A stretch of 64,000 nt of DNA. It comes from Taiwanofungus camphoratus (lineage: Eukaryota; Basidiomycota; Agaricomycetes; Polyporales; Taiwanofungaceae). Below are positions 21,366-33,650 of this stretch, one piece after another. Both the position numbers and the translations under genes were made by a program. The stretch is from assembly GCA_003999685.1 (NCBI GenBank), contig CP021230.1:1426001-1490000 (forward strand), written 5' to 3'. Each line of letters opens with the position of its first letter. The stretch's first letter is position 1. The notes under the pieces were generated by a model. It was not told the origin of the DNA, made no database searches, and worked only from the letters and a program-made list of their open reading frames with translations.

Positions 21366-24300
21366 ACCCCTGGGCATGACAATTTCATGATGCGCTGGTC
21401 TGCGGCGTCATTACTGAATACTTCTTGATAGAGGTAGCTTGAGCAGTATTGGGTTCTACTTTCACCACAGTTTGCGAGAAAAAAAGTGTTTAGAAAATTA
21501 AAAATGCGTTGACTTGTGTACTACGGATAGTAACTAATGTAGCCCTCCAGAATCACTGAGAATATGACACATGTATGTATATGTATATGAAGATGTAAGG
21601 GAACGACCATAACACGGGTTGGAACAATAGTAGAGCGGAAATGCGAATGAAATGGTTTGTTAAGAGGTTGTAGAATATGCAGACTATAGGAATAGTGTTC
21701 GAATTGAGTGCTAGAGATCGCAGCCATAAATTTATGATAATTGTGTCAGGAAGATGGCTCACAGCAATGCTAGAAACGTACATGTATTGTGTCAACGAGG
21801 GGGATACCACGGAGAACGAGACGAACAACGGCCGCATAGAGTGTTATCCTCTGTATCTATCAATATCCACCTGATGAGCGTTTACGGTGAGGCACGAACA
21901 GACTGTGACAACTTACGGGATACATGTACAGGTGTGGAATCGAAGCTGTTGCACCTCCGTTTTCCACATCGCTGTGAGTGCGTTGGCTACGTAGAAGAGA
22001 CATTATTGACTGATGTGAATATGCAGTCGACGATACATCGACTAACCGAGTTGACACTATGCCCGCAAGCCCTACGGAGGTGCGAATGTCTGTAATCTCT
22101 TCATATTAGACAACCTTGGAGTAGCACGCTCGCAGCTCGCGATATCGTACCTCCATTTTCGACAGTGTGTTTGCCCAGAGAAAAAAGTAGTACGCCCTGT
22201 ATCGATAAGTAACGACGAAGAGAATTGACAGTGAACATCATGAGAAGGGCCAGGGCAGCGAGTTATAACTATGCGTTAGTGGCGTTGAGTGCAGCAGGAA
22301 TACCATTCGCATACTGTTTACCGCGGCGCCACTGGCAGTAGCAGGACAGGGTCGACGCCGCATAGTAGAGACTGAATACTCATTGGGCCAAATGTTGGGG
22401 AGTCAGTGGGTGTACGCCAAAGAGGCAGTACTCCACCCACTGTCAGCGATAATTTTTCAAGTATCAGTATAGTCGGCTCATGACGAAAACGTACAGCCTA
22501 TGCTGGCGTTGAGTGCCTCATCTGGCAAACGGCAGAGATGATGACTAGCAGCAGCAGCACCACGCCCCAGACGCAACGGAGCATCTGAAGTGTGGGGCAG
22601 GCGAGGGGTGGATGTAGTCCGGTATAGAAAATGCGCATAGCCCCTGATTGCATCTTGACGAGCGGGTGTCGACGACACGTCCAATAAAGGGAGAAGAAGC
22701 ACTGCAGCGTTGCTCTCGGTCCTTCTAACAAGTAGCGCGTATATCTAGATGACGAGGACCGCGGCCCGGGAATGACGTTAGTAAATGGAGGCTCGCGTGA
22801 CGGAAGGATATGCTTGCCCGCAATAATGTGATGGGCAGAAAAAAGCAGGCTGGTCGCGCGCGGAAAGCCGGCAGCTTGTGGTCACCACTTGCAGAACTAG
22901 AGACGACGACGCAGCGATACTTCGCCCTGCCCATTGTCCACGGGCCCTGCCCTTCAACGACCCAGACAATGTCTCCGTGAACGGTGACAATGCCACGCAG
23001 GCTGCTGCTTAGCTACGCAGACGTTGCAGAATACAATAGTCAGACCAAGATCGAGACGCTCAATAGCATGGTTGCCATTTACGGAAGCACGCCGCACGGT
23101 GAAGTAGCGCGGAGTGCAGAAGCTATCGCACAGCAGCTTTCCACCAGCGGCTGCGCAGCGATATGAGGCCTTGAGGATCCGACTCAGCACCGTCTTGAGA
23201 AGCTTGAGCGCCGGAGACTCGCCCTTCGAGGCGGGATGCGGCGGGTCACGGTGATCGACGACAAACACCGAGCCAACATTGCTGCTTTGGCCGGTGCCGC
23301 CCATTGGCAAACACGCCTGTGCGTACAGTCGGCACTGAGAGTTCCTCGCAACACGCCAGGGCGGGCAGGTATAGCGCCACATATCCAGAGGGTGTCCAAG
23401 CGTTCCGTGGGCGACGCGCACGCCCGGCCGAGTTCTTCCCCAGCACAAGGCTGGTGCAGAACAGATCGACTCGGTGGCGCAAGTACGATGTGGGTGTTTG
23501 TGTATGCCCATTGGCGCCCGAACTGAATGCGCCCGGGCCTGTGCCGCGGCGTTCTCCAAGCTCCAAGTCCATATGTACCCGCACCCACAATACACCTCCC
23601 TTCGCCTGCGGCCTCTGAGCCCTCCTGCTTCATGTGTGCTCGGCGCGCAGAGACGACAGAAAATTTTGAGGCGTGGTTTGTATGTCAATCTTCAGGCTTT
23701 CGAGTTGCTTGTGGTCGACTACATTCCGTGCGAGAATGACATGCTTTCACCGACGGACCCTTTCGCGCTATGGGGGCGGTCCTCTGCAACGACACCAGCG
23801 TCACCTTGGGGCTGGACCTAATCACTGCAGATAACTTTTCCAGCTGCCCCAACGACTAAGCTGTACGTCAACGACATCTATGTAAAAACAGCTGTTTCTT
23901 CCTCAAAAAGCTCTGACCTAGAGCGGCGCAGAGAAGGGCCCGAAGGATCAAATACAGGGACGATCTCACAGAAATCTCGCAATTGTGCCAGGATTCGACG
24001 CTGTCAAGCCAACTGTGGGCTCGAGCCATCTCTCTGTAAAGCCATGTCGCGAATACATAATTCGTGTCGGACAATGGTCCCATGCAACTTGTTGCACTGT
24101 ACGCACGTGGTGCGCAAGCTCAACATTGTCCATATCACACAGTTAGGTGCGTGAAGGTCACCAGACAAATACCTGCACGTCCAGTCGAATTTCGCCCTTC
24201 GTCCGTTGACTTTGCATTTCCTGACCGATCCCGCACTGTCGCTGGGGTAACTACGGCGCCTGTGGCTGAAATAGGACAAACCCAGGGGTAGACAACTAGA

Positions 24301-25892
24301 ACGGTAATTCTGAAGTCATGCTTCAGGTTCATGTTGATGTGCATTGGAGATCCAAGAGTGCGTCTCGAATTTTCTGCGATGGCCGGCTACAGTGAATTGC
24401 TTCCCTTGGCTGCGTGAGGACATCGTAACCCATCTACCGGATGGGCCAGCAAAGTCCTGCGTTTGATATACGACCATGAAATTGTAGGCGGCAATTCACG
24501 AAGCCAGGGAACTATTTCAATTTGAGCCCCTACTTTACTACCACCGATCGTGACGCGTGGATAGAATCACTCTCAGAATCCCAAAGGTGTCTCGGATTAT
24601 ACTTAAGGGAGGTTGATCGTATCGCTCTCTCACCCCTAGATGCAGCGTTTCCCAGCTACCGATTCTGTCTTCGAGCCTGGTTGCAGCCGTGCATTGTTCT
24701 GCAGATGGTGCTTCGCTTCTGTGCTCGTGCTGGTCGCTTCCCGCCCGGTATATGCGAACAAGCCTCCCACGAGCGTCTCGCAACAAGTCACCTCTCCAGC
24801 CCGCAGCCTTGCCTGACTGAGGACGGACCGACGGTGGAGTAACATGCTACAGATTGCTGGAATCGCGCGCAGGAAGAGACTCGAGTGGGCTTTACTCACG
24901 GCGGCGACTGCGCGCCTTCACGCGTGAGTCCCGATCAATGCATCAGTCGGATCTGTCGCGCTCCTGTCAATACTGTTTCTGGCCGAGGTTGGGCATCGCT
25001 GCATCGCGCTGCGGCCGAACTGCACAAGCACCCTAGTCTCTGGGAGACTTGCCGCGGAAGACGCGCGATGCCATGCAGCTTGCTGGGTCAGATGTTTCGC
25101 GGTGACCATATGCAGTCCGTCTCGTTTCACACCGTGCGGGCTCCTGCCCGAAATTTACTTTTTGGCATTTGGTGACTGTTGCACGCATCCGCGTTATCAG
25201 ATAGCGGTGCGGGCGTTGTTCATCCTGAACGGCGAGAGAGGCTGTCTTCTAGGCTGCTCGCACGACACTTATCGTACCAATCGCAGCTCTGGCCCGACCA
25301 GAGATGATAATGTCACTTTATGGTTGATGTGAAGGCGACACCGACCTGGTGACCGAGGCGCGCAGCCCCCGCGACGGCGATGGTGCTCCGTGTCTGCTTT
25401 AGACGTTTCTGGCAGCTCGCATGTGCTTCGCTCCACAACAGATACTCTCGATGAGTGTAAGGAAAAGAAGGGAACCAGAGAATAAGATGAGCAGTGCAAG
25501 CGACTTGTCTGCGAGGCCACGACCCGACAGAAGCGAGATAAGTCGGGGCAGAGTGCTATATGTAGTAATTAAGAGAGCAATGACGCCAGGAAGGGCTAAG
25601 TACGCGCGCACGGCTCAAGCGTTCCTATCTTCTCACGTGCGCCCTCATAAGGCTCCTGTCCTGTTTCACGCACGATGGCGCCTCTTGTCCGCTCTCTGGG
25701 CCTGCAACGTTGGCTCCGTCCCTCCTCCATATTCCCCGCAGCCCCCCTTTTCCCTTTTCCCTTTCTCCGTTTTATTGTTGGCCACGTCGCCATCTTGCTT
25801 TTCCAAGTTTTCCGCTTCCTCGTCCTGCCCACCATCTAATCCGCCATCACTATCGCCAGCACGTCTATCGCCCTTTACAGCCTACGCTCGCT
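21366..25892. other. 4.5 kb without a recognisable gene
   Basis: Several overlapping open frames exist on both strands, the longest being 22954-23688 on the minus strand with two other frames open over the same bases. None shows a known domain or a consistent exon chain. The first ~700 bases are AT-rich. From about 25600 the sequence becomes pyrimidine-rich and GC-rich and is the likely promoter/5' leader of the glucanase gene. Confidence 0.4.
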
Positions 25893-28800
25893 ATGTCCTC
25901 CGAGCACGAACCATCCTTCCAAGAGCTCCCGCCCCCGCCGTCCTTCTCCGACCTCTATCCGCGCCGCGCGTCCGTAGCGCACACCGACTCGCACTACGCC
26001 GAGTCCGCCCCACCCACCGGCTCGACGCCCTACCTCCCGCCAGCGGCCGTCCCCGGCCTCTTCCACGACGCCAGCGCACCAAGCACCCCGCGCGACTCCG
26101 CGTACGCCACGCCCGATGCCCTCTCCGACACCGCGCGCCCGCCCTTCGACGCCCTCGGCGGCGCGCCGCTCCTCGCGCGCCCGCTCTCCCGGGCCCCCGC
26201 CACGCCTCCAACGAAGGAGGTCGCGACGCCGCCCGGGTCCGACGCCGGCCTCGCCTCCGGCGCGTCGCGCTACCTCAAGACGCCGTGGTACAGGCGTCCG
26301 TTCGTGTGGCTTGCCGCGTTCGCCGTACTCGCAATTGTGGTGCTCGCGGTCGTGCTGCCTGTGTACTTCGTCGTCGTCAAGCCGAGGCGGCACCACGGCT
26401 CGTCCTCGAGCTTGGGTACAGGTGGGAGCGGGGATGGGAACGGGAACGGGGGTGGGAAGGGGAGCGGCGCGAACCCAGAGAGCCCGACGGGTGCGACGAC
26501 GGGCGGGAACGGCAGCGTGGTGGTCATGGATGACGGAACGAACTTTACTTACATCAACCCGTTCGGGGGCTATTGTGAGTGTCTCTACTTTCCGAACGTC
26601 ACTCGTGCCCTGCCCCGCCTTCAGTTCCAAATCCACCCATGATGCGCGCCGCGCGATCGCCCTGCCGTCTCATTCGCTGCATCACTAACCCATTCAACCT
26701 TCCCCTTGCCTTTCCGCAGGGGTCTACGATCCCAAGAACCCCTTCGACACGTCCGCGCGGGCGAACAGCTGGACGCCGCCGCTCAACACGTCCTGGGACT
26801 GGGGCGCGGACCGCATCTTCGGCGTGAACCTCGGCGGACTCTTCGTGCTCGAGCCCTTCATCAGCCCGGCGCTCTTCCAGGCGCACCCGGACGCGGCCGA
26901 CGAGTGGACCCTCAGCGCGGACATGGCCGCGGACGGCACGCTGCAGAGCACCATGGAGGACCACTACAGCACGTTCGTCACGGAGCGGGACATCGCGCAG
27001 ATCGCTGGTGCGTAAGGCGAGGGTCGTGCCGGCCGGCCGGCCGCGCTGGGTGGTGCTGACGCTCTGTTGGTCGTGCAGGTGCGGGCCTGAATTGGGTCCG
27101 GCTTCCGATCCCGTTCTGGGCAATCGAGACGTGGGCGAACGTCGGTGTGAGCGCGACGGGTTCGACTGTCGCAGAGCCATTCCTGGCGAGGACCTGCTGG
27201 TCGTACGTACCTTGTCACCTTGAATTTTCCGTTCCCTCTCCCATAGATTTCTGTGTCGGTGACTGTCGTACTGCTTAGCCAAAGTCGCAGTCCCTCCTTT
27301 ATCGCGCATTATAGCCCCCCGCCCCACGTTTCCCCTTGTCATTGCCTTCACGGATCCAGAACCCGGCCAACCGATGCCCCCCCCCAACACATGATTTTTT
27401 TCCACTCACATTGCTGGTAGTAAGTTCTGACGCCGCTTCACTTGTGCAGCTACATCCTCCGGGTCTTCGAGTGGGCGCGCAAGTACGGCATCCGGATTAA
27501 TCTCGACCTGCACACTATCCCCGGATCGCAGAACGGTCAGTCCCCTACCGCCCTATTCGTTCCTTCGTCGACGATGGAGCAGCCAGACTCATGTGCGGCT
27601 GTTGGTACAGGCTACAACCACTCCGGCAAGCTCGGTGAGATCAACTTCTTGAACGGTCCGATGGGCGTCGCCAACGCGGAGCGCGCGCTGGAGTACATCA
27701 GGGTCATCGCAGAGTTCATATCGCAGGTGCGCGCGCCATTTTCTCTCCGCCGCGGCACTCATCTAACGGTGGATTCACCGAAACATCATCGAATTCGAAA
27801 TCACGCCTTGGGCCAATTTTCACGGGAACGAAAACGGAACTGGTGTACGCCCGGGATGCGGTGCGATGACGTCATCGTGCGCCCGACAGCCTGAGTACAG
27901 GGACGTGATACCCATGTTCGGCATGGTGAACGAGGCGCTGCTCTCGACGATCGGCAAGGACCAGCTTACCACTTTGTGCGTCGTTCCTCTTTTTGTGCAG
28001 TTGTACGCATGACCCCCTTACCGGTGTCGCGGCGGAAAGCTACCTCCGCGCGTACGACGTTGTGCGCAACATCACGGGCATCGGCGCAGGCAACGGGCCG
28101 TTCCTCAGCATTCACGATGGCTTCATGGGCACGAACTACTGGCAGGGTTTCCTGGTAGGCTCCGACAGAATCGTGCTCGGTGCGCACATTTCGTTTCTGG
28201 AACTACATGTTGCTTGCTGACGGAATCGCTGAAATTCTTTGCTGACGTGACCGCATGGTGTTTGACGTGGTATATTCTATTCTGAATTCTCGTCTGCTTT
28301 GCGCTTCTGGACATCGTCTTCGCCTTCAATGCGATTGGGACCCTCTTTTCGATGGACGTCCTGGCGTTTGATGTGTTTATCCTGATGACGATGGTCGCCT
28401 CACGTTCTGATCTTCTGATCTTCCCTCGTGATATCTGATCTCGTACTGGACTTGCTCACCTTGACGTGCCCGACGCTTCTCATTCTGGAATGTGTCCCTT
28501 CGATGGCCCTACTTGTTCGCGGGTACTGACGTCCCGTCATCCTGAAACATCGCGGTCCCGCGAACAGATACACATCCGTACTTCGCATTCGACGGGCAGC
28601 CGAACAACCAGCCGATAGACATCCCGGCGACGGGTGGGAATGGTACGGTCTATGGTGGCCAGTGGCCCCAGCAGGCGTGCAATGCGTGGGGACCGGAGAT
28701 GAACCAGAGGTACGCTCGTTGTACGCCGACGCCTGCGGGATCTAATCTGACCGACTCCGACTCTCTCGCACTCTTTATCAATGACCGGACGTGCATCTCA

Positions 28801-29823
28801 ACAATTGGCCGCCGCCTACCTGTTTCCCGTTGACGCACGGCAATCCTCGGGGAACTGGCGTTCGCCAACTCGCGTCCCGCATCCCGCGTCCGCATCTCTC
28901 GTGCGAATCTTGCACTTGTGTGGTTCCGTTCGGCAGCCGAAACGCCTTCGGCGTCACCATCGCAGGCGAGTTTAGCAATGGCTGGAACGACTGCGGCCTG
29001 TGGATGCGCGGCGTCAACATCAGCGCGAGCTACGTCGGGAACTGCTCCGTGTGGGAGGACTACACGCAGTGGGACCAAGCGACGAAGGACGGCATCAAGG
29101 AGTTCGCGCTGGCGAGCATGGACGCACTGGGCGACTGGTTCTTCTGGACATGGAAGGTGCGTGTCGACTTATCACTGCAGCCGCCGTTGACACTCACTCC
29201 CTTCTCCCGCTTTCTCACGGTGAAATCGGTGCAATTGTGGATCGTGCTAATGGATGCGCTACTGTCGTGGAATGCAGATCGGCAACTCGTCCACGAGCAA
29301 CATGGTCGAGTCCCCGCTGTGGTCGTACCAACTCGGCCTCGAGCAGGGCTGGATGCCCACCGACCCGCGCGAGGCGGCGGGCACGTGCGGGGCGCTCGGC
29401 GTCAAGCCCGTCCCGTGGAACAACTCGTTCGCGGCGTGGCAGACGGGCGGGCCGGGCGCAGGCACGATCGCCGCGTCCTCGCTCGCGACGTACAGCGTGT
29501 GGCCGCCGACGACGCTCGCGAACGTGAACGCGGCGTCGCTCACGCTCCTGCCGCAGTACACGCCGACCGCGAGCGTCGTCTCGCTGCCGCCGCCGTCGTC
29601 GTACACCGCCGCGACGGCGAGCGTCGACGGCGGCTGGGCGGACGCGCAGGACGTTATGAGCGCGCCGACGCCCATCGCCGGGTGCGCGTACCCGGACGCG
29701 TGGAGCGCGGTCGGATCCCCCATCCCCACGGCGGGGTGCGGCGCGGTGGCGTACGCTGCGCAGGCCGAGCCGACACCGCAGCCCACGGCTCCTCCCGCAC
29801 GAAGGGCCCCGGGCTCTGCGTGA
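25893..29823 (+). CDS. Membrane-anchored GH5 exo-beta-1,3-glucanase
   Basis: Ten exons: 25893-26574, 26720-27007, 27079-27202, 27450-27535, 27611-27726, 27890-27975, 28040-28179, 28568-28709, 28937-29156 and 29278-29823 (809 codons). Residues 1-140 are a proline/serine-rich cytoplasmic tail. A single membrane segment (WLAAFAVLAIVVLAVVLP) follows, then a Gly/Asn-rich linker and the GH5 catalytic domain starting near YWVYDPKNPFD. Catalytic residues are visible in GMVNEALL (acid/base Glu) and AGEFSNGW (nucleophile Glu). LDLHTIPGSQNG and WPQQAC are family hallmarks. The topology, with no signal peptide and type II orientation, suggests a plasma-membrane enzyme that trims cell-wall beta-1,3-glucan. 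The long Ser/Thr/Pro-rich C-terminal tail is probably glycosylated. I chose the ATG at 25893 because the upstream in-frame ATG at 25710 would add an implausible hydrophobic leader. Confidence 0.93.
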
Positions 29824-30616
29824 TGGGCCTTCGCGATCTACTTATTCGGCTCCCCGCGCGATGACGACTTGGGCTGGAGAAGCTGCGAAGGCGGGGGTAG
29901 TGTGGTGTGCGTGTCATGGGGGGCTCCGGGCCTTCTTGACGTGACAAAACTTTGCGAAGTCGGTGGCGTGTGTGCGTGCTGCACGCCGGCCGACGGGGAG
30001 GCGTGGGGGATGTGGTGATAATGGCGGTGGGCGGCGCGGACAGTGCTTCTTCATACTTACTAACGCTTGTGTTCGGACTGGGCCTCGCTCATCATCGCTC
30101 TTGGACTAGCGTCGTGGCGGGCGATCACGGTCGCGTGCTTTATTTGTTTCCGCTAGGGATACCGGTGGCGCGACGCGGAGGGATCTTTACTAGCTATAGC
30201 GTGCGCCGTGTACCTTGCATTCCTTACTGTAGATCATGGGCTGGACGACGGATGTTCCGCTTATTATACCTACCCACACAGCTCTATACGCTTTTTTTTA
30301 TCTGTAAACATACGCTTTCGGTTAAGTGCGTCGCGCATAGCACGTACGCAGCGCACGAAATACATGGTCTAATGCCCCGGGCCTGCGGGTTTCAGCTAGA
30401 AGTAGCCAGTTGGGACGGCGCTGATATTGCAGCTGTGCCTGCAAGGCCCCCGCTAGCGTTCGTCCCGCTAGGCGGGGACCGACGCCCGCGCCAGCGTCCC
30501 CACCCGAGTCGTCCCGAGCGCACGCGCCAGAACCATCGCACGTAGCGTGTGCATCGCCTTCCAATCTTGCGAACCGCACGCGTGCGCGCGAGGGCTTCCG
30601 AGCGTCGAAGCCGCAC

Positions 30617-30679
30617 GAAGCAGGAAGCAGGAAGCAGGAAGCAGGAAGCAGGCAGCAGGCAGCAGGAAGCAGGAAGCAG
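30617..30679. repeat. Heptamer microsatellite, nine units of GAAGCAG/GCAGCAG
   Basis: Five GAAGCAG units, two GCAGCAG units and two GAAGCAG units stand in a row without interruption. The two variant units sit together, as expected of slippage after a point change. It lies in non-coding DNA. Confidence 0.85.
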
Positions 30680-30957
30680 GGCGCGCGACTCCGCGTCGAG
30701 GCAAGCGCGGTGCCGCCCGATCTTGATCACCATTCAATGTTGACGTTCGACGTTCAACACTCAGTAAGTACTCGGTGCTCGAGTCTTGACTCTTAAAGCT
30801 TAAGCCTCGCAAGCCAGAAGCACGCTCGCTTGCGGGAGAAGCGCACGCGCGTGCGCCCCCCCGTCCTCGGGCTCCCGGCCTTCATGCGCATGGCTCAGCG
30901 ACCGGTCGCTCAGGCTTAGGCTGGCTGGAATGTGATTTGTGTCTGACACGGCGGGAC

Positions 30958-31310
30958 GGGGGGGAGGGGGGGGGGGGGGGGGGAAATGTGATTTCTCGTC
31001 TAGCGGCACAGGCGCGCGGCATAGCGTATCTGGGCGTGCGCCCCCGTGCGAGATGGGTGCGGCGGGGGGGGGGGGGTTGCAGCCAAGCACGGCGAGCGGC
31101 GCGGATCGCCCGCCGCACGCGCGTCGCTTCCACTCCTCGCAGCCAAGAACCCCGCGCTGTCCAGCTGGGCAGCGCGCGCCGCCGTGACGTCGACGCCATG
31201 CGCCTCCCAGGGCGAGCACGCCCGCGATAGGAGCGGACACGGGCACCGAGTGCTGAGTGCTGATCAGCCCGGGCTGCCAGGCGCAAGATCCCCCCCCATC
31301 CCCCCCCCCC
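30958..31310. repeat. Cluster of long poly-G / poly-C runs
   Basis: There are G7-A-G18 at 30958-30983, G13 at 31064-31076, C8 at 31290-31297 and C11 at 31300-31310. Such tracts can form G-quadruplexes, on the plus strand for the first two and the minus strand for the last two, and are also places of sequencing length error. Confidence 0.85.
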
Positions 31311-31511
31311 GGCAGCGGACCCGGATTATCGTGCGCGTCGAATCTCAATCTCGCGCCATCGCTGGGGGAGGGGGGCGTTCTGGTGCACAGCCGTACTCGA
31401 GACTAAGCACTCACTAGCACTGGTGATCGAGGGGACGGGCGGACGCGTCGCGTTTGCGTCCGCGTCCGCCTGCCTCGGCTGGCTTAGCCTGGTGCCAACG
31501 CCAGGGCCTCC

Positions 31512-32196
31512 ATTGGCGGTGGCCGTAGCCTGGGCAGGCCAACGCGATTGGGCAGCGGCCGCCGCGCTTGCATCTGCGTCTGCCTGTCTCATGCTGCGGC
31601 CCCCCCGCCAATCCCGTCGCGCCCGCAGCCCGGTCTCTCCAGGCCAATCAACGTGCCCACCCAGGCCGGCTGCCAAGTTATCAGGTTGTAGCTCAGCTTG
31701 CGATTTCTGATTGGACGGGGGTTGGTGCGCGAGACAGGCTGCCCAATGATGTGACGCGATGGACGCGATAGGCGGGTCCCGTCCAGCTCCTATCGGTGTC
31801 GCCGTCCCCATCGCGTGGCGCAGGAGATTTGCGTCCGCGGGGACGGCGCCGCGCTGCCATTTGCGAGACGGATCGCGGTCGCATCGGGATATATTGCGAT
31901 GCATATGCGACACAGGTGCACCAGAACGTCCAATGCACGACATCAGAAGGCGCCGCGCGCATATGTTAATCGTGTGCACTAGCTAGGACACCGGGAGATC
32001 TCGCGCGGACGCGGAGGACGCGGGCGCAGCGGCAGACTGAGTATCAGCAGAGAGCCAGTCACTATCAGCGGGATGGACATATGCCCGCTTTCCAGAGAGG
32101 ACATAGTGGCCGCGGCAGGCTGTGATTGGCCCGTGCAGCCGCGCTTAGGGTGGTGCAGGGGACACGTGCAGGGAGGCCCACGGGCTGGTGTCCAAT
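31512..32196. promoter_or_regulatory. Cluster of CCAAT motifs
   Basis: CCAAT or ATTGG occurs at 31512, 31547, 31608, 31644, 31710, 32125 and 32192. These pentamers should be rare in such GC-rich DNA. They are the binding core of the HAP/NF-Y complex. The region is 1.5-2.1 kb upstream of the TEA gene. A regulatory role is inference. Confidence 0.4.
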
Positions 32197-33650
32197 GGGC
32201 GGGCACGGGCGCGCGCGCTTCGAGCCGTTCATTCTTCAATTTTGCGCGACCCGCAGGGCCGTGCCCGATTGTCCATATCCGGCACACGCGTGCGAGCGAA
32301 GCGGAGCGTATCCTCTTTGGGATCGACCGGGGAGATCGAATCGCGAGCGCGAGAAGAGTGGGCGGGCGTCTGCGTCCGTGCGCTGAGGCTGCCAGTGCTG
32401 GCGCCGGGGGACACAGGTGAGGTCAAGATGACACATGCAGCAGCCGCGCGAGGGGTCGATCCAGACTCCAGACCGCGCGACGGTTATTTGGAGGTGAATT
32501 CGAGCTCGGGCTGGCAGGCGAGGCGATATCAGGTGCCCGGGGGGGACGGGGCGTGCTGGGCCGTCGGGGACGCAATATCTCCATGTATGTGCATTACGGA
32601 ATGGCTGCGGTTGAAACGCGTCGAGCGGCTGGAGAATCTGCACTTAGGGACGGATGCAGGCCTGCATTTAGTGCGACATCAGTGTGTGATTAATGTGGGG
32701 CGTGCGCATCCCTCGGACGGGAGCTTCCGCGGTTAGGCTGGGATGACTAGAGACGAGGCACGCCGCGGCGGCTGCCAGTGGGCGCCAGGAGGGCGAGGCA
32801 GAGGCAGAGGAAGAGGAAGACGGGACGGACGGTGGATGTGTCCGCGCACAGGCAGAGGGCGATGCCGGCTATCGAGGGCTTCGGGGAGGGACGCGGACCG
32901 ACGAGCGAGCCAATGACGCGCCGGCTACGCAAATTTCATTGTCGGCCTCGTTGCGCGCTTAGCCGTGTGTGGGCAGATGAACCCAGCGATCGATGCCAGA
33001 TCGCGTCTCTGAGTGCGAGGCTCCCACTGCCAGTGCCAGCGTTAGTGCGAGCCAGAGTGCTAGTGCTAGCCAGTGCCCTGCTGCTGTTGCTGTGCAATGT
33101 GCGTCTGCGGGCAGCCACGAGGAAAGAAAACCTGTCATGACGGCACAGAAGGTGGCTGGGGCCGCAACGATTGTCTCACAGTGATTCTTTCTCTCTGTGT
33201 AGAGGTACCCGGAGGCCGAGTCCTCTGATTATGGCCGTCGCTGGCCCTGCTCCCCCCCCATCCGCACCACGCCCTCCGAACACTAGCCTCATCTGAAACC
33301 GTCCCTCAGATCTCACCACACCTCCCCATCCAACTCGGCCCATCCTCCTTCTAGCCCCTCCCTCCTCCTCGGCTCATCGCGGTCCATTGCATGCTCTATA
33401 TAGCAAGTCCTCCAACTGCCACACCCAGCCTTCCGGAGATCGCTCCCCCGCGTCTATCCTGCCGCGATACATCCCTTCCCTCGCCTATCCTCTATAAATC
33501 TCGCCCGTGCGCCTCCTCTCTCTTCTTCTTCTTCACCTTATATAGCGGCCCCTGCGTACTACATACACACCCACACCCACATACACACTCGCACGTCCCT
33601 CCTCCCCGCCTCCGCCGCCGCCGCCGCCACCACAGCCGCCGCCTCCCACC

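Larger units (their letters stand above)
29824..33650. other. GC-rich intergenic region upstream of the TEA gene
   Basis: This 3.8 kb has open frames in all directions as expected of GC-rich DNA, but no recognisable protein. It holds a heptamer array (30617-30679), poly-G/poly-C runs (30958-31310) and a cluster of CCAAT motifs (31512-32196). The last 300 bases are a CT-rich leader typical of strongly expressed fungal genes. Confidence 0.5.

Noticed and set aside
22954-23688. 245-codon minus-strand frame, possible gene
   Set aside because: Two other frames are open over the same bases and no motif or codon preference supports any of them.
27145-27174. Possible 30-base intron in the glucanase gene
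   Set aside because: Too short to splice, and the bases translate to a segment (VSATGSTVAEPF) that fits the GH5 family when kept.
26599-27405. 268-codon minus-strand open frame
   Set aside because: It is antisense to glucanase exons and introns in GC-rich DNA and has no domain. It is a shadow of GC-biased codons.
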